Positions 24,904 through 34,930 of a stretch of 38,951 bases of DNA are shown here, piece after piece. Below the pieces are notes generated by a model, which saw nothing but the letters and a program-made list of their open reading frames with translations, did not search any database and was not told the origin of the DNA. Position 1 is the first letter of the stretch, and every line of letters begins with the position of its first letter. The DNA is taken from the NCBI RefSeq assembly GCF_004310285.1, contig NZ_SISF01000017.1, positions 1 to 38,951 of the forward strand. Direction: 5' to 3'. The translations under genes were made by a program, and so were the position numbers. This DNA comes from Agrobacterium cavarae. Its GTDB lineage: Bacteria; Pseudomonadota; Alphaproteobacteria; Rhizobiales; Rhizobiaceae.

Positions 24904-26475
24904 TCAACCCTGGTCGATGTCGAGGGCGATGAAGCGGCTGCCCTGCTCGGTTTCGATCTGGAAGAGAGCCTTGGTGCGGCCGTCCTTCTTGGCCTGATTG
25001 ATAACCTTCTCGACATCGGCGGCGGATGCGACCTGCTGGTTGTTGACCGAAGTGATCTTTTCGCCCGTCTTGAGCCCGCGGGTTGCGGCGTCGGAGTCCG
25101 GATCGACATCGGTAATCGCAAGACCTTTGCCATCTTCAGCAGGAGCAACCGTCAGGCCTAGGCTGGAGAGAGCCTTCTCGCTGGAAGACTGACCGCCGCG
25201 ATCATTGTCGTTTTGACCCTGGGCACCTGCAGACGCGTCATCATTTGCCAAATCACCCAAGGTGACACTGACCGACTGCGACTTGCCATCGCGCCAGAGA
25301 GACAGTTCGACCTTGGTGTTGGGTGCCAGCGCGCCAATACGGCGGGACAGTTCGCGTGCATCCTTGATCGGATCGCCATTAACCGCGGTGATGATATCAC
25401 CCTGCTTGATGCCGGCCTTGTCACCGGGAGAACCCGGCTGCGGAGCCACGACGAGCGCACCCTTGGCTTCGGAGAGGCCGAGCGATTCGGCAATATCCTT
25501 GCTGACGGGCTGGATCTGTACGCCTAGCCAACCGCGCTCGACCTTACCGTCCTTCATCAGATCCTGAACGACATCCTTGGCAACGGATGCGGGGATCGCG
25601 AAAGCGATACCGACGTTACCGCCGGAAGGCGAGAAGATCGCGGTGTTGATGCCGACGACTTCGCCATTGAGGTTGAAGGCGGGGCCACCGGAGTTACCGC
25701 GGTTCACGGCCGCATCGATCTGCAGGTAGTCGTCATAAGGGCCGGAGCCGATATCACGGCCACGGGCAGAGACGATACCGGAGGTTACCGTGCCGCCAAG
25801 ACCGAAGGGGTTACCGACAGCCACGACCCAGTCACCGACGCGGATTTTGCTGTCATCGGCGAACTGCACATAGGTGAACTTGCGATTCACATCGACCTTC
25901 AGCACGGCAAGGTCGGTGCGCCGATCGCGGCCGATAAGCTTGGCGTCGTATTCGGTGCCATCGTTGAGCACCACCGTATAGGCGGAGCCGTCGTCGACGA
26001 CGTGATTGTTGGTGACGATGTAGCCGTCTTCCGAGATGAAGAAGCCGGAGCCCTGAGCGACAGGGCGCAGCGGGCCTTTACCTTCGCGGTGGCGATTGGG
26101 GCCACGCTTGTCTTCATTTGCGCCGGGGCCACCGAATTCCTTGAAAAAGCGCTTGAGCGGATGGTCGTCAGGAAGCTGATCCAGACCACGACCGCCGAAG
26201 GAAAAACCGCTGCTGTCGTCAGAAACCGGCTCGACATTGGATTTGACGCGGACCGAAACGACCGCGGGAGAAACGGCGTCAACAACACTGGCAAAGCTCG
26301 GTACCTGGGGTGCGTTCACCTCGACAGGTGCTGCAAAGGAACGGGCGATTGGGCCAGCGGCGCCGGTGGTCAGCATCAGCGCGGCAAGACCGCCGACGGC
26401 CGAAGACTTCAGAACTGTCTTCAACGAAGAGCGTCCGTTTTGCATTTGAGACATTTGATTTCCTTCTTTCTTCAT
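24904..26475 (-). CDS. degP: Do-family periplasmic serine endoprotease DegP/MucD
   Basis: A 523-residue secreted protease. The N-terminus has a signal-like helix (AVGGLAALMLTTGAAGPIA). The catalytic triad is H158 in VTNNHVVDD, D188 in RRTDLAVLKV and S262 in NRGNSGGPAF, followed by two PDZ domains (GWLGVQIQPVSKDIAESLGL onwards, and LGLTVAP onwards). DegP degrades or refolds damaged envelope proteins. ATG 26475 has GGAGG at 10 bases; ATG 26454 (MSQMQNG) has AAGGAA closer, so either may be used. It lies 135 bases behind ccmH, the order known from Sinorhizobium, and ends in a strong terminator. The gap before it holds no other gene. Confidence 0.94.
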   Translation of the reverse strand: MKKEGNQMSQMQNGRSSLKTVLKSSAVGGLAALMLTTGAAGPIARSFAAPVEVNAPQVPSFASVVDAVSPAVVSVRVKSNVEPVSDDSSGFSFGGRGLDQLPDDHPLKRFFKEFGGPGANEDKRGPNRHREGKGPLRPVAQGSGFFISEDGYIVTNNHVVDDGSAYTVVLNDGTEYDAKLIGRDRRTDLAVLKVDVNRKFTYVQFADDSKIRVGDWVVAVGNPFGLGGTVTSGIVSARGRDIGSGPYDDYLQIDAAVNRGNSGGPAFNLNGEVVGINTAIFSPSGGNVGIAFAIPASVAKDVVQDLMKDGKVERGWLGVQIQPVSKDIAESLGLSEAKGALVVAPQPGSPGDKAGIKQGDIITAVNGDPIKDARELSRRIGALAPNTKVELSLWRDGKSQSVSVTLGDLANDDASAGAQGQNDNDRGGQSSSEKALSSLGLTVAPAEDGKGLAITDVDPDSDAATRGLKTGEKITSVNNQQVASAADVEKVINQAKKDGRTKALFQIETEQGSRFIALDIDQG

Positions 26476-26610
26476 CTGACTGGAGCCTCCGAGGAGGATC
26501 GGAGCAGCGGTGGATGACAAAAGATATAGGAACTCCCACCTTACAGCGAAGTGTCTGCCTTATGAAAAATTAGTAATATTGCCGCATCGAGCGATATGGC
26601 GGTGCAAACC

Positions 26611-27075
26611 TCAGCGTTCCAGCAAGTCGCGGATCCTGGCTTCTTCATCAGCCGTCAATTTCTGGCCTTCCGAGAGCGCGGCACGGCGACGGGAAAAGAC
26701 GAAGACCGCCACTCCGCCTATCAGAAGAAGACCGATCGGCGCCCCCCATAGAGCCAGAGTCCTTGCGCTGAAACGCGGTTTCAACAGCACGAATTCGCCA
26801 TAGCGCGAGACGACATAGTTGATCACCGCATCATCGCTGTCACCCTTGACCAAACGATCGCGCACGAGAAGACGCAGATCGCGGGCAAGCTCCGCATTGC
26901 TGTCATCAATCGACTGGTTCTGGCAGACCATGCAGCGCAATTGGGCCGTAAGGTTACGCGCCCGTGCTTCGAGCACAGGATCGGAAAGCACTTCGTCCGG
27001 GTTGAAAGCGGAGGCGGGAAAGGCCCTGAGCGCCAGAATGATGAGCAACGATAATCTTGCGAGCATCGCTCTCAT
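26611..27075 (-). CDS. ccmH: Cytochrome c maturation thiol protein CcmH (CycL)
   Basis: A 154-residue protein with a signal sequence and the [16 protein letters not shown] motif (C48 and C51) that defines CcmH. One transmembrane helix near 107-127 anchors it with the cysteines in the periplasm. CcmH reduces apocytochrome c cysteines and works with CcmF in heme ligation. I chose ATG 27075, which overlaps the ccmF stop in ATGA; the upstream extension of the frame is antisense-free but lies inside ccmF. Last gene of the ccmI-E-F-H set, followed by degP. Confidence 0.95.
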   Translation of the reverse strand: MRAMLARLSLLIILALRAFPASAFNPDEVLSDPVLEARARNLTAQLRCMVCQNQSIDDSNAELARDLRLLVRDRLVKGDSDDAVINYVVSRYGEFVLLKPRFSARTLALWGAPIGLLLIGGVAVFVFSRRRAALSEGQKLTADEEARIRDLLER

Positions 27076-29063
27076 TCCGCCGGCTCCAGGCTTGCCGCTT
27101 TCGAAGGCTTTGACTTGCGACTTGGCGCGCCCACACGCAGGCGACGGTCGGAGAGCGAGATAAAGCCCCCCAGCATCATAAACACTGTGCCGCCCCAGAT
27201 GCAGAGGATAAAGGGCTTCCACCAGATGCGCACGACTATACCGCCATCCTGCATCGGATCGCCGAGGGACACATAGAGTTGTGAGAGACCGAAGGTCATG
27301 ATGCCGGCTTCTGTCGTCGGCATGCGGCGCGCGGTATAGAGGCGCTTTGAGGACCAGACGTCTCTCACTTCCACTCCCGCTTTACGGGCGGTGAAGTGGC
27401 CGCGATCTTCGGTGTAATTCGGGCCGACGTGATGACGGATGCCGTCAAAGGTCAGGCTATAGCCGCCCGCCTCCACCACCATGCCCTGCTTCATCTCAAC
27501 CACGGTTTCCGTCTCGAATGTGGTGACGGTGACGATGCCAAGCACCGTGATGCCGAGGCCGATATGTGCAAGCGCCGTGCCGAAGGCCGAGCGAGGCAGA
27601 CCTTTCAGGCGGCGAAAAGCAACGCCAAGCGTCAACTTGCCGAAATTGGCACGGTACCAGAGATCGGCAAGCGCGCCGAAGATCAGCCAGAAGCCTGCAG
27701 CTATGCCAAGCGCTGCCAATACCGGCCCGCCATTTTGGATGTACCAGAGCGCCAGTCCTGCGAGAGCCGCAAGAGCCGCGGCCACGTAGAGCCGCTGGAA
27801 GGCGCCTAGAAGATCGCCACGCTTCCAGGCAAGCATCGGACCGAAGGGGGTGACGATCAGAATCGGGATCATCAACAGGCCGAAGGTAATGTTGAAGAAG
27901 GGCGCGCCGACAGAGATCTTTTCACCTGTCAGGGTTTCAAGAACCAGCGGATAGAGCGTGCCGATCAGCACCGTGGCGGTGGACACCGTCAGGATCAGGT
28001 TGTTGAGAACCAATGCGCCCTCGCGCGAAATCGGCGCAAACAGACCGCCTGCCTTCAGCGTCGGAGCGCGCCATGCAAAGAGCGAAAAAGCGCCGCCGAT
28101 GAAGACCATCAGAATGCAGAGAATGAAAATACCGCGGCTCGGATCAGTGGCGAAGGCGTGCACCGACGTCAGCACGCCGGAGCGGACGAGGAAAGTGCCG
28201 AGCAAGGACAGCGAGAAGGTCATGATCGCCAAAAGGACGGTCCAGATCTTCAGCGCCTCGCGCTTTTCCATGACGAGCGCCGAATGCAGAAGTGCTGTTC
28301 CCGCAAGCCAGGGCATGAAGGAGGCATTTTCGACCGGGTCCCAGAACCACCAGCCTCCCCAGCCAAGTTCGTAATAGGCCCAGTAAGAGCCCATGGAGAT
28401 GCCCGCCGTCAGGAAGGTCCAGGCAGCCAGTGTCCATGGACGCACCCAGCGCGCCCAGGCGGCATCAATGCGGCCTTCCATGAGGGCGGCAACGGCGAAG
28501 GAAAAACAGACGGAAAAGCCGACATAGCCGAGGTAAAGCAGCGGCGGATGAATGGCGAGACCGAAATCCTGGAGGATGGGGTTCAGATCCTGTCCCTCAG
28601 CCGGCACAGGGTCGAGCCGCAGAAACGGATTGGAGGTCAACAGAATGAACAGCAGGAAGGCCGTGCTAATCCAGGCCTGGACCGAGAGCACATTGGCTTT
28701 CAACGTATCGGGCAGATTGCGGCCATAGACGGAAACCAGCGCACTGAAAAACACCAGGATCAGCAGCCACAGAAGCATAGAGCCTTCATGGTTGCCCCAG
28801 ACACCGGTCAGTTTGTAGATCATCGGCATCAAAGAATGCGAGTTCTCGAAGACGTTCTTCAACGAGAAGTCGGACACCGCATAGGCGTGCGTCAACGCAC
28901 CGAAGCTGAGACCAACCAGGAGAAACATCAGAAGAGAGCCGGTGGACGCGACATCCATCAGCCCGCGATCGTGACGACGAACGCCGATAACCGGCAGGAT
29001 GGAGACGACCACGGAAACCGCGAGCGCAAGGATGAGACAGTAGTGACCGATTTCACTGATCAT
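27072..29063 (-). CDS. ccmF: Cytochrome c heme lyase subunit CcmF (CycK)
   Basis: A 663-residue inner-membrane protein with many helices. The tryptophan-rich heme-handling motif is [19 protein letters not shown], and conserved histidines occur in [11 protein letters not shown] and [15 protein letters not shown]. CcmF takes heme from CcmE and, with CcmH and CcmI, attaches it to apocytochrome c. The start at 29063 overlaps the ccmE stop by four bases; the stop overlaps ccmH in the same way. The length is typical of the family. Confidence 0.96.
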   Translation of the reverse strand: MISEIGHYCLILALAVSVVVSILPVIGVRRHDRGLMDVASTGSLLMFLLVGLSFGALTHAYAVSDFSLKNVFENSHSLMPMIYKLTGVWGNHEGSMLLWLLILVFFSALVSVYGRNLPDTLKANVLSVQAWISTAFLLFILLTSNPFLRLDPVPAEGQDLNPILQDFGLAIHPPLLYLGYVGFSVCFSFAVAALMEGRIDAAWARWVRPWTLAAWTFLTAGISMGSYWAYYELGWGGWWFWDPVENASFMPWLAGTALLHSALVMEKREALKIWTVLLAIMTFSLSLLGTFLVRSGVLTSVHAFATDPSRGIFILCILMVFIGGAFSLFAWRAPTLKAGGLFAPISREGALVLNNLILTVSTATVLIGTLYPLVLETLTGEKISVGAPFFNITFGLLMIPILIVTPFGPMLAWKRGDLLGAFQRLYVAAALAALAGLALWYIQNGGPVLAALGIAAGFWLIFGALADLWYRANFGKLTLGVAFRRLKGLPRSAFGTALAHIGLGITVLGIVTVTTFETETVVEMKQGMVVEAGGYSLTFDGIRHHVGPNYTEDRGHFTARKAGVEVRDVWSSKRLYTARRMPTTEAGIMTFGLSQLYVSLGDPMQDGGIVVRIWWKPFILCIWGGTVFMMLGGFISLSDRRLRVGAPSRKSKPSKAASLEPAE

Positions 29064-29527
29064 TTGGTCGCCCCGGTCTTGTTGCCATCTTGCGTCTGCT
29101 GCCAAAGCCCCTTGTCTTTCAGCCGGTCGGCCACTTCCTTCGGCATGTAGTTCTCGTCATGTTTGGCAAGCACGCTATCTGCCATGAAGGCGTGGGTCGC
29201 AGCATCGAAAACACCTTCCGTCACTACCCCTTGGCCCTCGCGAAACAGATCCGGCAGGATGCCGGTGTAGCTGACTGGAACGCTTCCGGAGCCGTCCGTC
29301 ACGGTGAAGCTGACGGTGCGGCCTTCCCCACGCTTGACCGATCCTTCGGCCACCAGGCCGCCGAGGCGGATACGCGTGCCTGGCGCCACGGAGGTCTTTT
29401 CGAGATCAACCGGCATATAGAAGTAAGCGATGGACTGGCCGAAGGCGAACATCACCAGAAAGACAGCCAGCATGATGAAACTCACGCCGCCGCCGATGAT
29501 CGCCAATCGCTTCTGTTTGCGCGTCAT
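29060..29527 (-). CDS. ccmE: Heme chaperone CcmE (CycJ)
   Basis: A 155-residue protein with one N-terminal membrane helix (about 9-29) and a periplasmic OB-fold. The covalent heme ligand is H123 in [13 protein letters not shown], with Y127 as the conserved axial residue. CcmE carries heme to CcmF. The ATG overlaps the ccmI stop by four bases. The C-terminal tail is short and polar. Confidence 0.96.
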   Translation of the reverse strand: MTRKQKRLAIIGGGVSFIMLAVFLVMFAFGQSIAYFYMPVDLEKTSVAPGTRIRLGGLVAEGSVKRGEGRTVSFTVTDGSGSVPVSYTGILPDLFREGQGVVTEGVFDAATHAFMADSVLAKHDENYMPKEVADRLKDKGLWQQTQDGNKTGATK

Positions 29528-30675
29528 TGCGTCACTCCGTCGGCGGGAATTCCAAGTTGCTGCGCCAGGGCGAGCAGTTTCTTGCCCTGCTCGCCGTCCG
29601 GCGGAAAGGCCTTTAGCCCGTTTTGCAGTGCTTCCTTCGCCTTACCGTCATTGTTGAGCATGGCATAAGAGCGTACGAGCCGCATCCAGCCCTCAAAATT
29701 GTCAGGTTGCTCACGAAGCTTGCCGTCCAGACTCTCGACCATACCGGCAATCATCGCCTGGCGATCCTCTGGTGCCATGGCGTTGGCAGCCTCTATATCC
29801 TCAGCCGTCGGATTGCCCGGTGCTTCGGGCTTCGGCACGGCAGCAACTGCCGCATCGCCACCGGTTGCCTCAAGATGGGCCTGAACGAGCGGTATCCAGG
29901 GCGCGCCAGCGGGAGAAGCCTTCAAGATCGCCGCGAATGCGTCGCGCGCCTCATCCTTCTTGCCGGCTTGCTCCAGCGCAAGCGCCAGATAGAAGCGCGC
30001 TCGCGGATTGCCGGGCCGCAATTTCTCCGCATCGGCGAAGGCGGATTGAGCTTCCTGCGTGACGATGCCCTGATTGGCCGTGACAAGTGTTTCGGCCAAT
30101 CCGGTCAATCGCTCGGGGTTATCGCCCAGCAAGCGGATGGCGTTTCGGTAGGCCATTTCGGCATCGCCAAAGCGCATCGTCTTGAAGTAGATCGGCGCCA
30201 GCACATCCCATCCCGCACCGTCCGCAGGGTTCTGCGCCAGATGGCGTTCCGCTTTGGCGATCAAAAGGTTCATATCGCTGCCGGGATTTTCCAGACGTGC
30301 TTCCAGCGGCATGTCCGGATGATTGGGGCTTCCCATGAACAAGTAAAGACAGAGCCCTGTGATCGGTAAAGCCGCCGTTACAAGGCTTGCGATCACACTA
30401 TGTCGGCGAGCGGTCAAGGCAGTGTCCTGCTCACTCTTTCCCGACGCCGCAGCCAGAAGGCGTCGCCCGATCTCGGCGCGCGCATATTCCGCTTCCGTTT
30501 CTCCGATCAGGCCGGATGCGCGTTCGCGCTCAAGCTCTGCCAGCTGATCGCGATAGACGGCAACCTCCCCTTCCCCATCGACAATGGCAGACTGCTTGCT
30601 GCGCATCAAAGGATGGGTGAGAATAATGGCGACAGCCGCCGTCAATATGGCAACGAGAATCCAGAACATTCCCAC
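29524..30675 (-). CDS. ccmI: Cytochrome c maturation protein CcmI (CycH)
   Basis: A 383-residue protein. A first membrane helix (about 3-20, [20 protein letters not shown]) and a second near 93-113 bracket a cytoplasmic region with [15 protein letters not shown]. The periplasmic C-terminal part contains tetratricopeptide-like repeats (for example [20 protein letters not shown]). CcmI brings apocytochrome c to the CcmF/CcmH lyase. ATG 30675 or 30669 may be used. It opens the four-gene operon. An FNR/FixK box lies at 30782, which suggests low-oxygen control. Confidence 0.92.
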   Translation of the reverse strand: MGMFWILVAILTAAVAIILTHPLMRSKQSAIVDGEGEVAVYRDQLAELERERASGLIGETEAEYARAEIGRRLLAAASGKSEQDTALTARRHSVIASLVTAALPITGLCLYLFMGSPNHPDMPLEARLENPGSDMNLLIAKAERHLAQNPADGAGWDVLAPIYFKTMRFGDAEMAYRNAIRLLGDNPERLTGLAETLVTANQGIVTQEAQSAFADAEKLRPGNPRARFYLALALEQAGKKDEARDAFAAILKASPAGAPWIPLVQAHLEATGGDAAVAAVPKPEAPGNPTAEDIEAANAMAPEDRQAMIAGMVESLDGKLREQPDNFEGWMRLVRSYAMLNNDGKAKEALQNGLKAFPPDGEQGKKLLALAQQLGIPADGVTQ

Positions 30676-30781
30676 TCAACTACTCGAATGCGCGCCGCTT
30701 TGAAACAAGCCGCAACGGGATGACACGAATTTGAAGCCATCGGCCGCGCGACGTTCTCTCACAGGAAGACGTACGACTTCC

Positions 30782-30795
30782 TTGACACAAGTCAA
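30782..30795. promoter_or_regulatory. FNR/FixK-type box upstream of the ccm operon
   Basis: TTGAC-ACAA-GTCAA is a perfect dyad with the TTGA-N6-TCAA form recognised by FNR, FnrN and FixK proteins. Its centre is 113 bases before the ccmI start. Low-oxygen induction of cytochrome c maturation is known in rhizobia. The rest of the 30676-30908 gap holds a 13-base alternating CG run (30868-30880) and no gene. Confidence 0.6.
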
Positions 30796-30908
30796 ATGGA
30801 AGAATTCCCTTCCGCTAGGACGATGACCCAGGACCCCGTCGCGAGCGCCGACAGCAAGGCAAGAACCCGCGCGCGCGCGCTATCGAAATGATCCCGCGGG
30901 GGCAGACG

Positions 30909-31373
30909 TCAGGTGAGCGGTGTCCAGGTTCCATCCGCGTTGCGGCAGGCCGCCCCGCGCACCTTCGCCTCGCGACCATTGTCGTTGATGGTGTGGGAAT
31001 ATTGACGGCAATTCTGGTTGCCGACTTGATAGGGCGCGTTGGCGATGACCTCACCATTTGCACTGCCGCTCCAGGTCACGGCCTGTCCGCCGGGCGCGGT
31101 CTCGAGCGCGCGATACTCTGCCTCCAGAGCCTTGTTGTAATCGCCGCGGCTCAACTGGATGCCGCTGCGCGACACGATGCCGCCCTGGAGGTTGGCGATA
31201 TAGGAGACGGAAGACGATCCGCGACCGCTGAAAAGGCCTCCGCCGCTTGCAGGTCCGCGCGTATTGGATGTCGTGCAGGAGCTTAAAACGGAAACGACAA
31301 TCAGGGACAGAACGGCAGGTCGCGCCAAGCGAGACCCTGTTGCTCTCACACCTGCACTGCACATCGCTTCCAT
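30909..31373 (-). CDS. Outer-membrane lipoprotein, surface-antigen-like
   Basis: A 154-residue protein with a lipoprotein signal peptide: hydrophobic VLSLIVVSVL then lipobox L-S-S-C33. The mature part has a Gly/Ser-rich linker, DYNKALEAEYRALETAPGG and then VTWSGSANGEVIANAPYQV, ending CRQYSHTI followed by an ACRNADGTW segment. This is the layout of the 17-kDa surface antigen-like (RT0821/Lpp0805) family, with two cysteines that may pair. ATG 31373 has AAGGAG 10 bases upstream, which decides the start over upstream TTG codons. The function in the envelope is unknown. It lies between ccmI and feuQ as a separate unit. Confidence 0.8.
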   Translation of the reverse strand: MEAMCSAGVRATGSRLARPAVLSLIVVSVLSSCTTSNTRGPASGGGLFSGRGSSSVSYIANLQGGIVSRSGIQLSRGDYNKALEAEYRALETAPGGQAVTWSGSANGEVIANAPYQVGNQNCRQYSHTINDNGREAKVRGAACRNADGTWTPLT

Positions 31374-31496
31374 CAAAATACTACTCCTTGCCAACGTCTA
31401 ATCACTGAAACCTGCTGAGCAACGCCGCAATGCCGCGCATCATCAGGCACATCGTCATCACTCTTCCGGCTTGAATTAATTGCCTTTTCGCTTGTC

Positions 31497-32897
31497 TTAA
31501 GCAAGCTCTTTCGACAGGCCCGGCAAAAGCAGTGTGGCCTTCAATCCACCGAGTTCGCTGCGCGACAGGGTGAATTTTCCGTGATACTCGGAAACCACTT
31601 CGCTGACGATCGACAGTCCAAGACCGGTGCCGGGCCGGCTTTCATCCAGCCGTCGCCCGCGCTTCAGCGCCTCGGTGATCTGGTCGGGCTCTAGACCAGG
31701 CCCATCATCCTCCACCGTCAATTCGATCCAGGCACGGCGGGTGATATCTGGATCGGAGGACGGATGGCTGCCGGTTGTCATGCGAACGACGATACGCTTG
31801 TCCGCAAAGCGGGCAGCATTTTCGAGAAGGTTGCCGACGACCTCTTCCAGATCCTGCTGCTCCATGGCCAGCAGCGTGCCTGGCTGGTGAAGATCGAGTT
31901 CGAAGGCCTTGTCGGGGTTGAGGCGCCGCATCACCCGTATAAGGCGCTCCAGCGCCGGTTCGGATTCAGCTCGCGCCAGGATCGAGCCGCGCTGGGCGGC
32001 GATACGGGCCCGCGACAGATAGGACTGGACCTGCGCCTGCATGGCGTCCACCTGGGATCGCACCAGATCGCCGTGCTGATTGTCCAGCGTGCGCGCCTCG
32101 TTCAATAGCACTGCGATCGGTGTCTTCAGCGAGTGAGCCAAGTTGCCAACCTGCATGCGCGCGCGTTCGACGATGCGGCGGTTGCTTTCAATCAGCGCAT
32201 TGATCTCATGCGCCAACGGCTGGATTTCACGCGGGAATTCACCCTCCAGCCGCTCGGCCTCACCGCCGCGAATCTTGCCAAGCGCCACGCGTGCATGATC
32301 GAGCGGGCGAAGACTGTAGAGGATGGCGAGACCGTTGACCACGAGACTACCGACGCCGAAGACCGCGAGCGCCAGATAGAGGCTGTTGGAAAAGTCGCGC
32401 ACATCGTCTTCGACGACGTTCAGATTGCCGGTCACGCGAAACCGTGCAGCCCTGCCCTCACCATCCAGCACGACTTCGGTCTCGGCCACCTGAATGCGGT
32501 TTCCGGCCTGATCGGTCAGCGTGTAATAACGTTCATAGCGGTTGTCGAAGGGCACATCGAGAATGCTGGGAACGGCAAGCTTGGAGGCGCCAAGTGATGA
32601 GGAGACCAGCGGTGCAGTCTGGAAGTTGCCGAGCGGCTCCACGAGCCAGTACCATCCCGTATCCGGCTGGGAGAAACGCAAATCTCCGAGCTGCGGACTG
32701 CCGGCCAGCGTGTTCTCATTGGAAATCGTCACGGAATTGATGACGTTATAGAGCTGGGCACGCAACAGATCGGTAAAGCTGCGCTCGACACCCTGGCGGT
32801 AGAGCGTCGAAATCACCACCGCGATCACCACCAGCGCCAGCACAGACCATGCCGAGGCGAGTAGCAGAACGCGGGCGGTGAGTGAATTACTTCGCAT
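31497..32897 (-). CDS. feuQ: Sensor histidine kinase FeuQ
   Basis: A 466-residue membrane kinase. Helices at about 10-32 and 172-195 enclose a ~140-residue periplasmic domain. HisKA carries H255 in VGNLAHSLKTPIAVLLNEA, an N box in VVGNLLENAARFA, G1 DDGPGLEP and G2 GTGLGLSIVSEVV. In Sinorhizobium meliloti FeuQ acts on FeuP to control cyclic glucan export (ndvA) and symbiosis, tuned by the small periplasmic protein FeuN. The start at 32897 overlaps the feuP stop by 11 bases. The identification rests on gene order with FeuP and a FeuN-like gene as well as the sequence. Confidence 0.87.
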   Translation of the reverse strand: MRSNSLTARVLLLASAWSVLALVVIAVVISTLYRQGVERSFTDLLRAQLYNVINSVTISNENTLAGSPQLGDLRFSQPDTGWYWLVEPLGNFQTAPLVSSSLGASKLAVPSILDVPFDNRYERYYTLTDQAGNRIQVAETEVVLDGEGRAARFRVTGNLNVVEDDVRDFSNSLYLALAVFGVGSLVVNGLAILYSLRPLDHARVALGKIRGGEAERLEGEFPREIQPLAHEINALIESNRRIVERARMQVGNLAHSLKTPIAVLLNEARTLDNQHGDLVRSQVDAMQAQVQSYLSRARIAAQRGSILARAESEPALERLIRVMRRLNPDKAFELDLHQPGTLLAMEQQDLEEVVGNLLENAARFADKRIVVRMTTGSHPSSDPDITRRAWIELTVEDDGPGLEPDQITEALKRGRRLDESRPGTGLGLSIVSEVVSEYHGKFTLSRSELGGLKATLLLPGLSKELA

Positions 32898-33558
32898 CTT
32901 GCGGCGCTTGCATCCGGTAGCCAAGACCACGAATGGTCTCGATGAGGTCAACACCCAGCTTCTTGCGCAAGCGTCCAACGAAAACTTCGATCGTGTTGGA
33001 ATCGCGGTCGAAATCCTGATCGTACATGTGCTCGACCAGCTCGGTGCGCGAGACGACCTCACCCATGTGATGCATGAGATAGGAAAGCAGCCGGAACTCG
33101 TGCGAGGTCAGCTTCAAGGTCACGCCATTGACGGTTGCCTTGGATGATTTGGTGTCGAGCCTGACAGGACCACAGACAATCTCGGAAGACGCGTGGCCTG
33201 CGGCACGACGGATCAACGCACGCACACGCGCAAGCACTTCTTCCACATGGAAGGGCTTTGTCACGTAATCGTCGGCGCCAGCGTCGATACCCGCCACCTT
33301 GTCGCTCCAGCGATCACGTGCCGTGAGAATCAAGACGGGCATGGACTTGCCGGCAGAGCGCCATTTCTCGACAACGGTAATGCCATCCATCTGCGGCAGG
33401 CCGATATCGAGCACGATCGCGTCGTAGGGCTCGGTATCGCCGAGGTAGTGACCTTCCTCGCCATCGAACGCCTGATCGACCACATAACCCGCTTCTTTCA
33501 GCGCGTCGGTCAGTTGTCGGTTGAGGTTGGTATCGTCCTCGACCACGAGAATGCGCAT
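32887..33558 (-). CDS. feuP: Response regulator FeuP
   Basis: A 223-residue OmpR-family regulator. The receiver has VVEDD at 5-9, phospho-acceptor D51 in IVLDIGLPQMDG and K101 in YVTKPF. The DNA-binding winged helix ends TIEVFVGRLRKKLGVDLIET then IRGLGYRMQ. In Sinorhizobium FeuP activates ndvA and other envelope genes. It lies 89 bases behind the FeuN-like gene and overlaps feuQ. Confidence 0.9.
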   Translation of the reverse strand: MRILVVEDDTNLNRQLTDALKEAGYVVDQAFDGEEGHYLGDTEPYDAIVLDIGLPQMDGITVVEKWRSAGKSMPVLILTARDRWSDKVAGIDAGADDYVTKPFHVEEVLARVRALIRRAAGHASSEIVCGPVRLDTKSSKATVNGVTLKLTSHEFRLLSYLMHHMGEVVSRTELVEHMYDQDFDRDSNTIEVFVGRLRKKLGVDLIETIRGLGYRMQAPQDAK

Positions 33559-33647
33559 CGTCTGCCCCTTTTCAGTCCAACCGGCAGCAGAGCCGGCATT
33601 CGATACTTGTCTATCGCAGATGTATGGAGATTTCGATCAAGGTTCAA

Positions 33648-33917
33648 CTACATCGGCACGCGCATCGTGACCTTGCGGGGGCGCTCGCCATTGCCCTGCA
33701 CCAGAACTGTGACGACGCAGGATTGACCGTCGCCGGACGGATAGACGGACAGGAGCTGTCCACCGGTTTCGCGAACGACGCGGGAGACGGCGCCGGTGCA
33801 GTCGCTCGCAACGCGAACAATCGGCGCCTCGACGGCACCGGCCCGCAAATCAGCCTGCGGCGCGGGGAAGCCGGACATTCCGGCTGCAAGCGTCGCGATG
33901 ATTAGAGGTGATGCCAT
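33648..33917 (-). CDS. feuN: Small periplasmic protein, FeuN-like
   Basis: An 89-residue secreted protein. A short signal sequence, ASPLIIATLAAGMSGFPA, is followed by a soluble domain with C40 and C67, which could form a disulfide in the periplasm, and a basic end RPRKVTMRVPM. FeuN in Sinorhizobium is a small periplasmic inhibitor of FeuQ encoded just upstream of feuP, which is exactly the position here. ATG 33917 has GGAAG 9 bases before it; the frame continues upstream with sequence that does not look coding. The name rests on location, size and signal peptide, so it is probable rather than certain. Confidence 0.65.
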   Translation of the reverse strand: MASPLIIATLAAGMSGFPAPQADLRAGAVEAPIVRVASDCTGAVSRVVRETGGQLLSVYPSGDGQSCVVTVLVQGNGERPRKVTMRVPM

Positions 33918-34028
33918 TTGCAAAAACTTCCACCAAAAGTCGGATGCACGTCGAAATAGTTTGTTGAGGCAATATTTAGCCCAAAGCGTCTGAATGGCAA
34001 ATGAATGTGGGCTTTTGCGTCCGTTCAA

Positions 34029-34330
34029 GCTGGGGATAGCAACCCGACCGAAGCAGCAGCACCATCATCTTTTCAGAGATATGTAACCATTGCTGCGTAA
34101 AATGAAGAGAGTTCTTATCGCGGCAGCCATGAGCCCGCGGCGGCTTTCCTTTGCCATTTCGTTGAGTCTTCTGAATCACTTGCGACCGGGACTTAACAGA
34201 TTGAGTCTCCTCGTTAAGAAACCAGTTGAACACAACCCCAAGCGGCGGCATGCTTTCTGAAAAATACGAGTTCTATCAGCCACTTATGCTTTGGCAATCA
34301 GCATTCCCTGCGGTTGACCTCGCAGATACC
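34029..34330. other. Gap of 302 bases with no supported gene
   Basis: This stretch between the FeuN-like and Dabb genes should contain the feuNPQ promoter on the minus strand. I see no strong -35/-10 pair, hairpin or repeat. A 91-residue minus-strand frame (33976-34251) overlaps the FeuN-like gene's upstream region but has no ribosome site and an unconvincing composition. Confidence 0.4.
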
Positions 34331-34639
34331 TTATGTGATCGGAGAGGTCACCGCTTTATCGGCATCGAAGTCCGCTGCAATTCGCGTATCTCGGAGAGGC
34401 TTTACGGTTCTGGTGGATAGATCATAGGCTGGGTCAGCCTTGTAGGCGGCGAGCGCCTCTTGGCTCTCGAACTCGCCGTAGACGATGAAGTCGACCGAGT
34501 TGCCCCACTGGTCCTTCTTGACGTTCTCGCCGATCTCGAGCTTCGAAGCGTGGGGAATGGCCGTCAGGCCTGAAAGTCCCTTGCGCACGGCGTCACGATT
34601 GGCTTCAGGAACGGTGAAGAAAACGATGTGGCGGATCAT
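34331..34639 (-). CDS. Dabb-domain (stress-responsive A/B barrel) protein
   Basis: A 102-residue protein, IRHIVFFTVPEANRDAVRKG onwards. The opening strand IRHIVFF, the central DFIVYGEFESQEALAAYKAD and the end VKPLRDTRI are typical of dimeric alpha/beta-barrel Dabb proteins. Members include plant stress proteins and some aldolase- or cyclase-like enzymes; the role here is unknown. ATG 34639 has AGGTG at 7 bases; an upstream ATG at 34645 is too close to that site. It stands alone. Confidence 0.8.
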   Translation of the reverse strand: MIRHIVFFTVPEANRDAVRKGLSGLTAIPHASKLEIGENVKKDQWGNSVDFIVYGEFESQEALAAYKADPAYDLSTRTVKPLRDTRIAADFDADKAVTSPIT

Positions 34640-34929
34640 GGGCATGCACCTGTCAATTGAACGTCGCGGCAGAACACTGGAGCAATCGCCTATCATCCTG
34701 CCGCAACGGGTTCAATCCAGCTTACCGGGTGGATGTCACGCGGCGCCTTTTCTCAGCCGGTCTCTTAGTTACGAAGAAGGCCAGCGACTGTCCCCTCTTG
34801 CGGAGCGGGTTGAAGCTGGCGAAACGGCTTGTGACGACCGGGAATCAGGGTCAGCGGATGATCGGATGGGGTTTTCGAAAAGCGACCTTCGGCAAGTCGC
34901 GGATTTTCCACATGCTGGCAGCGCCAGTT
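34640..34929. other. Unassigned intergenic stretch, possible RNA
   Basis: About 290 bases between the Dabb gene and the 35-codon unit. It contains a local stem GCGACC-TTCGGCAA-GTCGC and several short complementary pieces but no frame with a ribosome site that I believe. Its composition is similar to flanking genes. I cannot name an RNA family. Confidence 0.3.
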
Positions 34930-34930
34930 A

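Noticed and set aside
30868..30880. A 13-base alternating CG run
   Set aside because: Short GC alternation is expected by chance at this base composition and overlaps nothing functional that I can identify.
33976..34251. A 91-codon minus-strand frame between feuN and the Dabb gene
   Set aside because: No ribosome site, unusual composition and overlap with the likely feuNPQ promoter region.
34700..34925. A structured-looking stretch that might be a known small RNA such as SRP RNA or 6S RNA
   Set aside because: It lacks the conserved SRP loop sequences and I cannot fold it into a 6S-like long bulged helix by eye, so I only list it as unassigned.
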